Source of the DNA: Clostridium simiarum
GTDB taxonomy: Bacteria; Bacillota; Clostridia; Clostridiales; Clostridiaceae
Length of the DNA: 49,788 nt
Assembly (NCBI RefSeq): GCF_018919175.1
Contig: NZ_JAHLQL010000009.1
Location: forward strand, 1 to 49,788
Direction of reading: 5' to 3'
Position 1 is the first letter of the stretch. The number at the start of each line of letters is the position of its first letter. The notes under the pieces are model-generated. The model saw nothing but the letters and a program-made list of their open reading frames with translations. It was not told where the DNA came from and made no database searches. Below are positions 35,971-44,317 of this stretch, in pieces. A program made the translations under genes and the position numbers.

Positions 35971-36461
35971 TAATAATCCTCCCTTATTTTTCAGCAAATT
36001 GTGCTATAGTTAATTTTTAAATCAACTATGTTAATATATGGCGTTAACAAAGAAGCTGCTAAATCATGGTATTTTATCTATAAAGATATCCATAACAGGT
36101 ATAACATAGCTGTCATAGTTAGAATCACCTAAGCTGTATCTATTAATTGCTCTTTAACATATTTTAATGTTTCTTTTTTACCTAATATTAAATACCTATT
36201 TATATATATGTATAAACAAACACTTATTTATGTAACTATTTTATCCTTAAAATTCATCTTTATTTATTGTAAAGTAAGATATTATGATAATCTTCTATGA
36301 TATTATAATAAATTATTTTGTCGTAAGCTCTTCTAAGACTAATCCAAATATAAATATTTCTCGTAATCAAACTCCTGAGTAATCAGCTCTTAGTCCTTGC
36401 CTAAAATATCGTACCACAATGCTAATGTAATAATTTTTATAAACCTATTTTTTTATTAAAC
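35971..36461. other. Intergenic, no gene seen
   Basis: About 490 bp of AT-rich DNA between the lipoprotein gene and the sigma-factor promoter. Short stops-rich frames only. It marks the left border of the bacteriocin-like locus. Confidence 0.45.
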
Positions 36462-36489
36462 TTTACATTATTCAACCTTTTATCTTTTT
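36462..36489 (+). promoter_or_regulatory. UviA-type promoter of the sigma-factor gene
   Basis: TTTACA (36462-36467), 16 bp, CTTTTT (36484-36489), 37 bp before the sigma-factor ATG. TTTACA and CTTTT(A/T) are the -35/-10 type known for TcdR/BotR/UviA sigma factors, so the gene may activate itself. A long imperfect inverted repeat (about 36475-36512) overlaps the -10. Confidence 0.55.
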
Positions 36490-36526
36490 AAATATAAAAA
36501 GGTAAAAAAGGTGGTATTTTAAAGTT

Positions 36527-37039
36527 ATGGTTAATTTATATGAAAAAATAAAAAATTGCCAGTGTGGAAATAAAGAAGACATACTATTTGTTCTAAATAT
36601 GTTTGAGCCCTTACTTAACAAATATTCAAGATTACTTGAATATGATGATGCAAAACAGGAATTAACTCTTACTCTTATTAAGACTTTGCAAAAAATCCCC
36701 ATACATAAAAAGAATTTTAAAGAAGATAAGTACATAATTAGTTATATAAAAAAGTCTATTATTAATAGATATGTATCACTCTCAAAAAAACTAACTAAGA
36801 AATATACTTATGAAGCTGAATTTGATTCTAATTTAATGTATTTTAATGATGATGATGAAAATATTATAGAGTTATATGACCTGCTAAAAGATTTAACTAG
36901 GGTGGAGAAAAATATAATAGTCTTGAAATATCTACATAATATGAGTGATGTGGAAATAGCAGAACTTCATAATATTTCTAGACAAGCTGTTAATCAAACT
37001 AAAAATAGGGCACTAAATAAGTTAAAATCTTATATCTAG
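36527..37039 (+). CDS. UviA/TcdR-type alternative sigma factor
   Basis: This 170-residue protein belongs to the small sigma-70-related group that includes UviA, TcdR, BotR and TetR of toxin and bacteriocin genes. Region 2 covers about 20-90 (FEPLLNKYSRLLEYDDAKQE, LTLTLIKTLQKIP, YIISYIKKSIINRYVSLSK), and region 4 about 118-170 with HTH YLHNMSDVEIAELHNISRQAVNQTKNRA. The next gene is UviB-like, as in the UV-inducible uviAB pair of C. perfringens. It should direct polymerase to the TTTACA/CTTTT promoters at 36462, 38464, 47244 and 48649. Confidence 0.8.
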   Translation: MVNLYEKIKNCQCGNKEDILFVLNMFEPLLNKYSRLLEYDDAKQELTLTLIKTLQKIPIHKKNFKEDKYIISYIKKSIINRYVSLSKKLTKKYTYEAEFDSNLMYFNDDDENIIELYDLLKDLTRVEKNIIVLKYLHNMSDVEIAELHNISRQAVNQTKNRALNKLKSYI

Positions 37040-37149
37040 ATTTTAAATTTATATATTTACAAATTGCTTATATACCAATTTATTATATATAATTAAAAAT
37101 TAAACTTGAATTCTACTAAATATATTTTATTTAAGAATGGAGAGATTCT

Positions 37150-37344
37150 ATGGAAGACCAAATATTAAAACTAGTTGCTACACAAGGTGTCTTTGCTATT
37201 TTATTTTGTTACTTATTATTTTATGTTTTAAAGGAAAATAGTAAAAGAGAAAATAATTATCAAGCCATAATTCAAGAGTTAACAGGATTATTACCTACAA
37301 TTAAAAAGGATGTAGAATCTATTAAAGAAAAAATATTTAAATAG
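37150..37344 (+). CDS. UviB/BhlA-type holin-like protein
   Basis: This 64-residue protein has one N-terminal membrane helix (GVFAILFCYLLFYVLKENSK) followed by a charged C-terminal helix (IKKDVESIKEKIFK). MEDQILKLVATQG and FYVLKENSKRENNYQAIIQEL match the UviB/BhlA family linked to bacteriocin release and holin activity. It is 110 bp after the sigma gene and 15 bp before the amidase gene, suggesting a lysis cassette. Confidence 0.85.
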   Translation: MEDQILKLVATQGVFAILFCYLLFYVLKENSKRENNYQAIIQELTGLLPTIKKDVESIKEKIFK

Positions 37345-37359
37345 ACTGGAGGTTTCTTT

Positions 37360-38340
37360 ATGTACCTAGATAAAGGCACATTAATTAGCGGTGACGCTGG
37401 TCATAACTGTTCACCTGATATTGGGGCTAACGGCTATAAGTTAGAAGATAATCTTACTAAAGAGGTTTGGAATTTAATACAGGATAAACTTAACTCAAAG
37501 GGGTATTTAACCAAAGACTGTACTCCATGGAATATGAATTTTAACAGTGTAAGCGATTCCCTACACTTTAGAGTTAAAGTAGCAAATGATAGTAGATCTA
37601 AACTTCACCTATGTATTCACTTTAATGCTGGTGGTGGAACAGGTGTAGAATGTTTTATTAGCGGCAATAAGGACTTAGAAAAAGAACTTGCAACCAAAAT
37701 TTGCAATGAAATTTCTAATCTAGGTTATTCAAATAGAGGTGTAAAAGTAGGAAACCTATACGTTCCTAAATATACATCTATGCCTTGTATACTTATAGAA
37801 TGTTCATTTGTAGACTCTAAACAAGATATGGAAAGGTATAATGCTAATGATATTTCCGAGGCTATAGTTAGAGCAATAACCACTCCAACAAATAACTTAA
37901 CTCAAAAACAACTTTCTCATTTTTCTTATCCTAACAACGCCAAAGTCGTAGGAGACTTTCTTTATGTAAGGGATGTTATGGGTAATATAATACCAGAGCA
38001 AAGAGTAGATATTGGAGATATTATAACAGTTCTGAATATAAACTATGAAAAACAACTTGCTTTTGTTGAATATCCTACACCCCATGGTATTAGAACAGGT
38101 TATGTAACTAATGCAACTAATTGTATTCGATATTGCTATCAAGATGAGTATTCAAATGGTTCAACACCTGAAGTTGTATATGATGAAAATAGTAATAGAA
38201 TTGGTTCGTTAGATCCTTTTGAAAAGGCAACTCCTCTATACCGTAAGAGTGGCAAATTGAACATTGTATACAATACAAGTAAAGGAAAAAATAGCAAATC
38301 AGGTTATGTAACTTACAATGGTAAATTTAATAAGTTCTAA
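37360..38340 (+). CDS. N-acetylmuramoyl-L-alanine amidase with wall-targeting module
   Basis: This 326-residue endolysin-like enzyme has an amidase_3 domain (about 1-175) with zinc ligands His15 (SGDAGHNC), Glu29 and the His of LCIHFNAGGG, and the catalytic Glu of LIECSFVD. Residues about 190-326 form the roughly 140-residue module shared with three other proteins in this locus (NNAKVVGDFLYVRD, VEYPTPHGIRTGYV, ATPLYRKSGK, KSGYV), which looks like two SH3-like units. No signal peptide is present, so release would depend on UviB or lysis. GGAGG precedes the ATG. Confidence 0.9.
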   Translation: MYLDKGTLISGDAGHNCSPDIGANGYKLEDNLTKEVWNLIQDKLNSKGYLTKDCTPWNMNFNSVSDSLHFRVKVANDSRSKLHLCIHFNAGGGTGVECFISGNKDLEKELATKICNEISNLGYSNRGVKVGNLYVPKYTSMPCILIECSFVDSKQDMERYNANDISEAIVRAITTPTNNLTQKQLSHFSYPNNAKVVGDFLYVRDVMGNIIPEQRVDIGDIITVLNINYEKQLAFVEYPTPHGIRTGYVTNATNCIRYCYQDEYSNGSTPEVVYDENSNRIGSLDPFEKATPLYRKSGKLNIVYNTSKGKNSKSGYVTYNGKFNKF

Positions 38341-38365
38341 TATTTAAGTAATTATTAAAAAAATA

Positions 38366-38407
38366 AAAATGGAGAGAGGCTAGATTCTTTTCTCCATTTT
38401 TCTTTTT
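38366..38407 (+). terminator. Terminator of the lysis cassette
   Basis: AAAATGGAGA pairs with TCTCCATTTT, loop GAGGCTAGATTCTTT, then TCTTTTTTAT. It is a member of the related hairpin family in this locus. Confidence 0.8.
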
Positions 38408-38463
38408 TATCTAACACCAGTAACTATGGATAAATAGAATAAAAAATATATTTAATTTTAAGC

Positions 38464-38493
38464 TTTACATATTTAAGACTTCAGTATCTTTTA
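38464..38493 (+). promoter_or_regulatory. UviA-type promoter of effector 1
   Basis: TTTACA (38464-38469), 18 bp, CTTTTA (38488-38493), followed by TTAGTGTAGTTACATTCAAG, a leader nearly identical to that at 47274 and similar to that at 48677. Confidence 0.6.
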
Positions 38494-38558
38494 TTAGTGT
38501 AGTTACATTCAAGCTTGATTTTTAATTATAAACTAAAAGATTAATGGAGGTTTTAAAA

Positions 38559-40808
38559 ATGGGAAAATATTATCCAGATGTAGTGGCAGGTGAGATAGTA
38601 CCTGGAGGGTTCACTTACCCTAATAATGCTAAAGTTCAAGGTGATTTCTTATATTTAAGAGATGGAAGCAAGAAAATAATAGAATATAGACAAGTTGATG
38701 ACGGCGATAGTATAACAGTATTAGATGTGAGTTACAGTCAACAACTAGCATTAGTTCAATATCCAACATCAGCTGGGGTTAGGCAAGGATATGTTACTAA
38801 TGTTCCTAAACTAATTAAATATTATAATGCTAATTCATGGGTTAATGGTTCAACTCAAGAAACAGTGTATGATGAAAATGGCTCATATCTAGGATCATTA
38901 AATGCTTATGAATCTGCAACTCCACTATATAAGAAAGACGGAATGACGCATGTAGTTTACAATACAGATAAAGGAGAAAATACTAAATCAGGTTATGTTA
39001 AATATGAAGGTAGTCCTATAAAAATAATTAATATACCTAAACCATCAACCTCGGGTGTAACTTCAATACAATACGGAAAAAGCGGAAAAGGTAGAGATCT
39101 TACTGCTTATAAAATAGGAAGTGGAAAAAATTCACTAGTAATGGTATGTGAAGTTCATGGTTTTGAAGATAATTGGAGTAAAGATGGTTTAGAATTAGTT
39201 AATATAGGAAATGACTTAGTTGAATCCCTTGCACGTAGTGGAACAAATGGATGGTCAGTATATGTAATACCAGCAGCAAATCCAGATGGCTTAGCTGAAG
39301 GATATACTAATAATGGTCCAGGTAGATGTACTATGGTAGGTGCGGTAGATATAAATAGAGATTTCCCTATAGGGTTTATTCCATATGGTAATGGTAGTAA
39401 GAGATACTGGACTAATGCTAATCCTCTTAGCGTTCCTGAATCTAAAAAGTTAAGCGAGTTCATACAAAGTGTTAAAAATAACACTTCAGGTGAAATGGTT
39501 GTAATAGACTTGCATGGATGGGAAGATACAGCCATAGGTAATGATGAAATAGGTGCGTATTTTAGAAATCAATTTGGATTCGGACAGAGATACGGATATG
39601 GAGAAAATAGCGGATACTTAATTGCATGGGCTAAATCAATAGGTGCAAAAGCAGCTCTAATAGAATTGCCCCAAAATACACATAGCCATAACCATGTTAT
39701 AAATGGTGCATATTCTCAAAAGATAATAAATGCAGTAAAAAATTTAATAAGCTCACTTGGTGGCTCTACCACTTCTCCTAATCCTAATGGTTGGGTTCAA
39801 AGTGGAGATAAATGGTATTATTATGAGAATGGTTCAATGGTTACAGGCTGGAAATCTATAAATGGTTCATGGTATTATCTAGAATCAAATGGAGTTATGG
39901 CTACTGGTTGGAAATCTATAAGCGGTTCATGGTATTACTTAGAATCTAATGGTGCTATGGCTACTGGTTGGAAATCTATAAATGGCTCATGGTATTACTT
40001 AGAATCTAATGGTGCTATGGCTACTGGTTGGAAATCTATAAATGATTCATGGTATTACTTACATTCTAGTGGTGCCATGGCTACTGGTTGGTTAGCATTA
40101 GGAGATTCCAGATATTATTTAAATAGTTCTGGCCATATGCTTACTGGAAATCAAGTAATAGATGGTGTTAGCTATACATTTAATAGTTCTGGTGCACTTG
40201 TGTCAAGTAGCGTTCCTATTGGTAAATCATATTCAGACGCAATGAGCTCTATAAGAACCATATTATGGGCAATAGGATTTAAAGGAACAATAGATACTGG
40301 AGTTGAACTTCCACCTATTAATGTAAATAATGCAGAAATACGTGCCTCAGTTGGAACTCAATCAACAATTGGAGCAGGGGATGGAAAACTATTTAAGTTT
40401 TCTGTTGTAAATGACAAGGTGTCTTTAGTGCCAAGTGATTTTCCAATTAATGAATATATAAAATTGAAAAACAAATTAGATGAGCTGGCTCTTGAAATAG
40501 GAAATGGTGACATATCAATTGTAATAAATTCAAGATCACAAATTATTATAGAGTTAAAAGTTAAATTAATAGAATCACCAGTAGTATTATCAAATAACTT
40601 ATATTGTAAAATAACTATCTCATTTCACCCTGATCTTGTACCTCAAGAGGTTTATGAGAACTGTATTAATGCACAAGATGTTAGACAAGTAGCATTTGTA
40701 TCTGCTAGTGTAATACTATTAGCTATAGCTATAAGCACTCCAGGTTTTAGGGAAATAGCTCAAGAAATTATTACAAAAATTGTAGAATTTTTTCTGCAGT
40801 TTGCTTAA
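38559..40808 (+). CDS. Modular bacteriocin-like effector 1: wall module, M14 peptidase, wall-binding repeats, C-terminal domain
   Basis: This 749-residue protein has four parts. (1) Residues about 15-155 are the shared wall-targeting module. (2) About 168-405 form an M14 zinc carboxypeptidase domain with ligands His200 and Glu203 (EVHGFEDNW) and His319 (DLHGWED), substrate-binding NPDG and INRDFP, and catalytic Glu369 (LIELP), so it should be active, probably on peptidoglycan peptides. (3) About 412-550 are 20-residue wall-binding repeats of the GWKSINGSWYYLESNGAMAT type. (4) A C-terminal domain of about 190 residues ends in a hydrophobic segment (VAFVSASVILLAIAIS); I do not recognise it. No signal peptide. 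ATG 38559 is 8 nt after TGGAGG; ATG 38544 lacks a site. Confidence 0.85.
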   Translation: MGKYYPDVVAGEIVPGGFTYPNNAKVQGDFLYLRDGSKKIIEYRQVDDGDSITVLDVSYSQQLALVQYPTSAGVRQGYVTNVPKLIKYYNANSWVNGSTQETVYDENGSYLGSLNAYESATPLYKKDGMTHVVYNTDKGENTKSGYVKYEGSPIKIINIPKPSTSGVTSIQYGKSGKGRDLTAYKIGSGKNSLVMVCEVHGFEDNWSKDGLELVNIGNDLVESLARSGTNGWSVYVIPAANPDGLAEGYTNNGPGRCTMVGAVDINRDFPIGFIPYGNGSKRYWTNANPLSVPESKKLSEFIQSVKNNTSGEMVVIDLHGWEDTAIGNDEIGAYFRNQFGFGQRYGYGENSGYLIAWAKSIGAKAALIELPQNTHSHNHVINGAYSQKIINAVKNLISSLGGSTTSPNPNGWVQSGDKWYYYENGSMVTGWKSINGSWYYLESNGVMATGWKSISGSWYYLESNGAMATGWKSINGSWYYLESNGAMATGWKSINDSWYYLHSSGAMATGWLALGDSRYYLNSSGHMLTGNQVIDGVSYTFNSSGALVSSSVPIGKSYSDAMSSIRTILWAIGFKGTIDTGVELPPINVNNAEIRASVGTQSTIGAGDGKLFKFSVVNDKVSLVPSDFPINEYIKLKNKLDELALEIGNGDISIVINSRSQIIIELKVKLIESPVVLSNNLYCKITISFHPDLVPQEVYENCINAQDVRQVAFVSASVILLAIAISTPGFREIAQEIITKIVEFFLQFA
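39799..40142 (+). repeat. 60-bp tandem coding repeats (wall-binding motif)
   Basis: Four near-identical 60-bp units plus degenerate units at each end encode the 20-residue repeats of effector 1. Units starting at about 39902, 39962 and 40022 differ at only a few bases, which implies recent expansion. Confidence 0.9.
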
Positions 40809-40887
40809 ATATCCTAACAAAAAATTTAATGTTTATCTTATTTTCAAAATAGCATTAGTATGAAAAACTTTAAATAAACCATAATAA

Positions 40888-40932
40888 ATATCGGATATTA
40901 AGTATATTATGTATACTTGTATCCGATATTTT
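40888..40932 (+). terminator. Terminator of effector 1
   Basis: ATATCGGATA pairs with TATCCGATAT, with AAGTATA/TATACTT partly paired inside, then TTTATG. About 80 bp after the stop. Confidence 0.7.
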
Positions 40933-41224
40933 ATGCAATAAATATTTATAACAACTTTCCTCTTTTTTAATAAAAGAACAAGAGATTAGTTTTTTATTAT
41001 TCAAATCAAGTAACAGATATTATCTTATTAATTAATCCTATATAGACTAATTTCAATTTATATGGTGTATTATAGTATCTATACAAAAAATAGCTCGTTA
41101 AGTTTTTCTCTCTTTTATTCGTTTTTTATATAAACATAAACTTTTTTAAGTAGTATATATTTTATCATTACATACATTATATTAATTTGTAAGCTTTCCA
41201 GCTAAAATTACTAAGAAATGTCCA
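40933..41224. other. Intergenic, no gene seen
   Basis: Non-coding. The last part (from about 41190) resembles the region before the third immunity pair at 45800-45846, so it belongs to the duplicated unit. Confidence 0.45.
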
Positions 41225-41253
41225 TTTACAATATATACATAAAATGATATTAT
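41225..41253 (+). promoter_or_regulatory. SigA-type promoter of immunity pair 1
   Basis: TTTACA (41225-41230), 17 bp, TATTAT (41248-41253). The -10 is of the housekeeping type, unlike the CTTTT boxes before the effectors. Confidence 0.6.
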
Positions 41254-41293
41254 ATACAAGTAGGCTTATCTTTTAATGTTAGGGGGAATAGTA

Positions 41294-41839
41294 GTGAAAA
41301 TATATTATGAAAACACTCTAGAAGATTTAGCAGATTGTAATGTTTATACTATAGAAAACTCATCTTTCTTTAAAATAATTAGTAGAATTTACACCTTGAT
41401 AGTATGTATTATTCTTCTAGTTATCATTATCCTTGTTTATAATATCAGAAAATTACTTTCAACTGAAATATTAGTATTATATATATTATTAATAGGTATG
41501 ATATGGTTTTTTATTAATCCTAAAATGTTTAAAAAAACAATGCGAAAGCACCTTATAAAAAATGTTCGCGATAATTTAAGCGGATTTCCTACCACTGAGT
41601 TCACATTAACATTAAATGAAGAAAGGATATCAATAGAAAGTAAGACTACTCAATATAAAGTTCCTTGGTCTAGTATAGAAAATGTTAAAGTTAGAGAAAA
41701 TTATATATGTATTTATATACAATATTTAAATAAACTTGGATGCTTTGTTGTACCAATAAAAACTTTTAATGACCCTTCTGAAAAAGATGCTTTTTTGCAG
41801 ATTTTTAAACAACATAAAATTGATATAATCTGTGTATAA
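41294..41839 (+). CDS. YcxB-like membrane protein A1 (putative immunity)
   Basis: This 181-residue protein has a short N-terminal stretch (MKIYYENTLEDLADCN), two membrane helices (about 27-48 and 54-74) and a soluble C-terminal domain of about 100 residues ending VPWSSIENVKVRENYICIYI and VVPIKTFNDPSEKDAFLQIF, the pattern of YcxB-like domains. GTG 41294 is preceded by AGGGGG at 7-8 nt; the ATG at 41276 precedes that site. It pairs with B1 and recurs as A2 and A3. An immunity role is inferred from its place between toxin-like genes. Confidence 0.75.
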   Translation: MKIYYENTLEDLADCNVYTIENSSFFKIISRIYTLIVCIILLVIIILVYNIRKLLSTEILVLYILLIGMIWFFINPKMFKKTMRKHLIKNVRDNLSGFPTTEFTLTLNEERISIESKTTQYKVPWSSIENVKVRENYICIYIQYLNKLGCFVVPIKTFNDPSEKDAFLQIFKQHKIDIICV

Positions 41840-41926
41840 TTAGTAAAAACAAAAGAATAACTTAATAGCTTGTGTTTATAATGTACAACCTTTTACATTG
41901 AAAATAATGTTTCGGGAGTGATATCA

Positions 41927-42541
41927 ATGAAAATATCTTATAAAAATACTAGACAAGACTTTATTGACTTTGCTATTCATAGTTCTTATAACTCAGAAAA
42001 ATCTTCTAGTAACTCAGAAAAGTCTTTTAAGAATAAATGTGTGTCAATATTGATAAAATTTTTAACATTATCCTTAATACTCCTAGGATTATCTATTAGT
42101 TATGATAAATCTAATACGTTTTTAATTTATTTCTCATTATTAATATTAATAATATACATAATATATATATTATCTATTATAATTAATCCTAATATATTCA
42201 AAGATATAATGTTAAAAATACTTGTTAAAAAAGCAAATAAAAATATAAAAGAAGAATCTTTAAGTCATACAACCTTAACATTGAATGAAGAAGGAATAGA
42301 ATTTGAAAATTATGCCTTATCATATAAAACTATATGGTCTAATATAAAAAAAGCTATGGTTACAGAAAGCCATATAGCTATTTATACAAAATATAATGGG
42401 GATTCTGCTCTACTTATTATACCTCTAAGAGCCTTTAATAAGCCTTCAGAAAAAGAATCATTTTTAGAAATCATTAGACAACACGATGTTAATATAGTAA
42501 ATTCAATAGATTTTAAAAACCAAAAAGGGAGAAAAAATTAG
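41927..42541 (+). CDS. YcxB-like membrane protein B1 (putative immunity)
   Basis: This 204-residue protein is a distant paralogue of A1: MKISYKNTRQDFID start, a Ser-rich linker (SSYNSEKSSSNSEKS), two membrane helices (about 45-88), and a C-terminal domain with IWSNIKKAMVTESHIAIYTK and IIPLRAFNKPSEKESFLEII. The start is ATG 41927 after GGGAGTG; in copy 3 an in-frame TGA just before the ATG rules out the upstream GTG. Same transcript as A1. Confidence 0.75.
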   Translation: MKISYKNTRQDFIDFAIHSSYNSEKSSSNSEKSFKNKCVSILIKFLTLSLILLGLSISYDKSNTFLIYFSLLILIIYIIYILSIIINPNIFKDIMLKILVKKANKNIKEESLSHTTLTLNEEGIEFENYALSYKTIWSNIKKAMVTESHIAIYTKYNGDSALLIIPLRAFNKPSEKESFLEIIRQHDVNIVNSIDFKNQKGRKN

Positions 42542-42560
42542 ATTATTTTCTCTCTTTTTA
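42525..42560 (+). terminator. Terminator of pair 1
   Basis: AAGGGAGAAAA pairs with TTTTCTCTCTTT; the stem includes the B1 stop codon region and runs into TTTTTATTT. Confidence 0.8.
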
Positions 42561-42651
42561 TTTATATTTATCTAAATCATAGCAAATCTTTCATTATCTA
42601 AAAATTTAATATTTTTAGATAAAAGGCCAACTAAATAATAACAATGATTTA

Positions 42652-42680
42652 TTTGCAATATTTACATAAAATGATATTAT
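42652..42680 (+). promoter_or_regulatory. SigA-type promoter of immunity pair 2
   Basis: TTTGCA (42652-42657), 17 bp, TATTAT (42675-42680); the -10 and spacer match those of pairs 1 and 3. Confidence 0.55.
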
Positions 42681-42720
42681 ATATAAGTAGACTTGTCTTT
42701 TAATGTTAGGGGGAATAATC

Positions 42721-43275
42721 GTGAAAATATATTATGAAAACACTCTAGAAGACTTAGTAGATTGTAATGTTTATACTACAGAAAACTTGTCTGCATTTAA
42801 AATGTTTAATAAAATTTATAATTTAGTATTTTTAATTATTTTTGCAATTATCATTACTTTGGTTTATAAAATTAAAGGTTTACTTCCAACTGAAATATTA
42901 ATAATAGGTATATTTTTAATAGGTTTACTATGCTTCTTAACTAATCCTAAAATGCATAAAAAAAGAATGCGAAATCACCTTATAAAGTATGAACGCAACG
43001 AGTTAAACGGATTTACTACCACTGAGTTCACATTAACATTAAATGACGAAGGAGTATCAAGAGAAAGTAGGACTACTCAACATAAAGTTCCTTGGTCTAG
43101 TGTGGAAAATGTTAAAGTTATAGAAAATTATATGTGTATTTATATACGATATTTAAATAGAGCTGGAAGCTTTGTTGTACCATTAAGAACCTTTAATGAT
43201 CCTTCTGAAAAAGATGCTTTTTTACAGATTTTTAAGCACTATAAAGTAGATGTAATTAATATAAAAAAAAAGTAA
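42721..43275 (+). CDS. YcxB-like membrane protein A2 (putative immunity)
   Basis: This is a 184-residue copy of A1 with the same GTG start after AGGGGG, two membrane helices and the VPWSSVENVKVIENYMCIYI domain. It diverges most from A1 in the membrane segments (FLIIFAIIITLVYKIKGLLP), where it resembles A3 more. Confidence 0.75.
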   Translation: MKIYYENTLEDLVDCNVYTTENLSAFKMFNKIYNLVFLIIFAIIITLVYKIKGLLPTEILIIGIFLIGLLCFLTNPKMHKKRMRNHLIKYERNELNGFTTTEFTLTLNDEGVSRESRTTQHKVPWSSVENVKVIENYMCIYIRYLNRAGSFVVPLRTFNDPSEKDAFLQIFKHYKVDVINIKKK

Positions 43276-43341
43276 ATTAGTAACTTGTAGCTACAGTATA
43301 CCACCTTTTACATTGAAAAGAATGTTTTGGGAGTGATATCA

Positions 43342-43956
43342 ATGAAAATATCTTATAAAAACGCTAAACAAGATTTGATTGATTATAGTATTCATAGTTA
43401 CTATAACTCTGAAAAATCCTCTGGTAACTCAGAAAAGTCTTTTAAGAATAAATGCCTGTCAATATTGATAAAATTTTTAATACTATCCTTACTCCTGCAA
43501 GGATTATCTATTAGTTATGATAAATCTAATAAGTTTTTAATTTATTTCTCATTATTAATGCTAGTAATATACATAATATATATATTATGTATTATAATTA
43601 ATCCTAATATATTCAAAGATATAATGTTAAAAATAATTGGTAAAAAAATAACTAAAAGTATAAAAGAAGAATCTTTAAATGATATAACATTAATATTGAA
43701 TGAAGAAGGAATATCAGTAGAAAATGATGCTATATTATATAAAACTATATGGGTTAATATAGAAAAAGCTATGGTTACAGAAAGTCATATAGCTATTTAT
43801 ATAAAATATAACGGTGATTCTCCCTTACTTATTATACCCCTAAGAACCTTTAATGAGCCTTCAGAAAAAGAGTCTTTTTTAGAAATCATTAGACAACATG
43901 ATGTTAATATAGTAAATTCAATAGATTTTAAAGATACAAAAGGGAGAAAAAATTAG
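43342..43956 (+). CDS. YcxB-like membrane protein B2 (putative immunity)
   Basis: This 204-residue copy of B1 keeps the MKISYKNAKQDLID start, Ser-rich linker and the C-terminal ending FKDTKGRKN shared with B3. The DNA of its last 76 bases is identical to that of B3. Confidence 0.75.
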   Translation: MKISYKNAKQDLIDYSIHSYYNSEKSSGNSEKSFKNKCLSILIKFLILSLLLQGLSISYDKSNKFLIYFSLLMLVIYIIYILCIIINPNIFKDIMLKIIGKKITKSIKEESLNDITLILNEEGISVENDAILYKTIWVNIEKAMVTESHIAIYIKYNGDSPLLIIPLRTFNEPSEKESFLEIIRQHDVNIVNSIDFKDTKGRKN

Positions 43957-44036
43957 ATTATTTTCTCTCTTTTTTGTTTTGTCTAACAATAGTATCTATA
44001 AATAAGTAAAATAACAAAATATATTTACTTTTAAGC
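43881..44036. repeat. 156-bp perfect direct repeat, copy 1
   Basis: Identical base for base to 47088-47243. It spans the end of B2, its terminator and 60 bp of spacer leading to where an effector promoter should begin. Confidence 0.95.
43937..43975 (+). terminator. Terminator of pair 2
   Basis: AAAAGGGAGAAAA pairs with TTTTCTCTCTTTT, then TTGTTTTG. Same sequence as at 47144. Confidence 0.8.
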
Positions 44037-44273
44037 ATTTTTTCACATGGCAAGATAGGTAATTTAGGACTAGGATGTAAACAGTCAAATTCTAAAAGCA
44101 TAAGTATTAATAAGCAAGAACTTAATTTAATAAATCAAAATTCATTTAATTACGATATCTTTACTCAGTTCTATTCATGTAATGCAGCAACACCTACATC
44201 AGGAGATGACGGAAAAAGTTTGATAAGAGGAACTAATCCTATAAATTTTATGTATAATCATAGTAATGCATAA
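44037..44273 (+). pseudogene. 3' relic of a deleted effector gene
   Basis: An open frame without a start or ribosome site runs from the end of the 156-bp repeat to TAA 44271. It encodes about 78 residues: FSHGKIGNLGLG near the beginning, and FTQFYSCNAATPTSGDDG later. The His-Gly and Ser-Cys-Asn pairs are reminiscent of caspase-fold peptidases, but that is tentative. At 47244 the same repeat leads into a promoter and effector gene; here promoter and 5' part are missing, as expected for a deletion. Confidence 0.6.
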
Positions 44274-44283
44274 TTTAAACGTG

Positions 44284-44317
44284 AAGAATAGTTTCTTAAA
44301 TTTAAGAAACTATTCTT
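44284..44317. terminator. Bidirectional terminator
   Basis: AAGAATAGTTTCTTA pairs perfectly with TAAGAAACTATTCTT (4-nt loop). It serves the effector relic and the convergent membrane-protein gene, whose stop codon it includes. Confidence 0.8.

Noticed and set aside
36475..36512. Terminator before the sigma gene
   Set aside because: The hairpin overlaps the promoter -10 and no upstream plus-strand gene exists, so a terminator role is unlikely.
38544..38558. ATG 38544 and ATG 47324 as starts of effectors 1 and 2
   Set aside because: Each ATG lies inside the TGGAGG ribosome site of the next ATG, which is correctly spaced.
39799..40142. CRISPR-like regular repeats
   Set aside because: The 60-bp units have no spacers, lie in one reading frame and code for a known type of wall-binding repeat. 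No CRISPR array was seen anywhere in the window.
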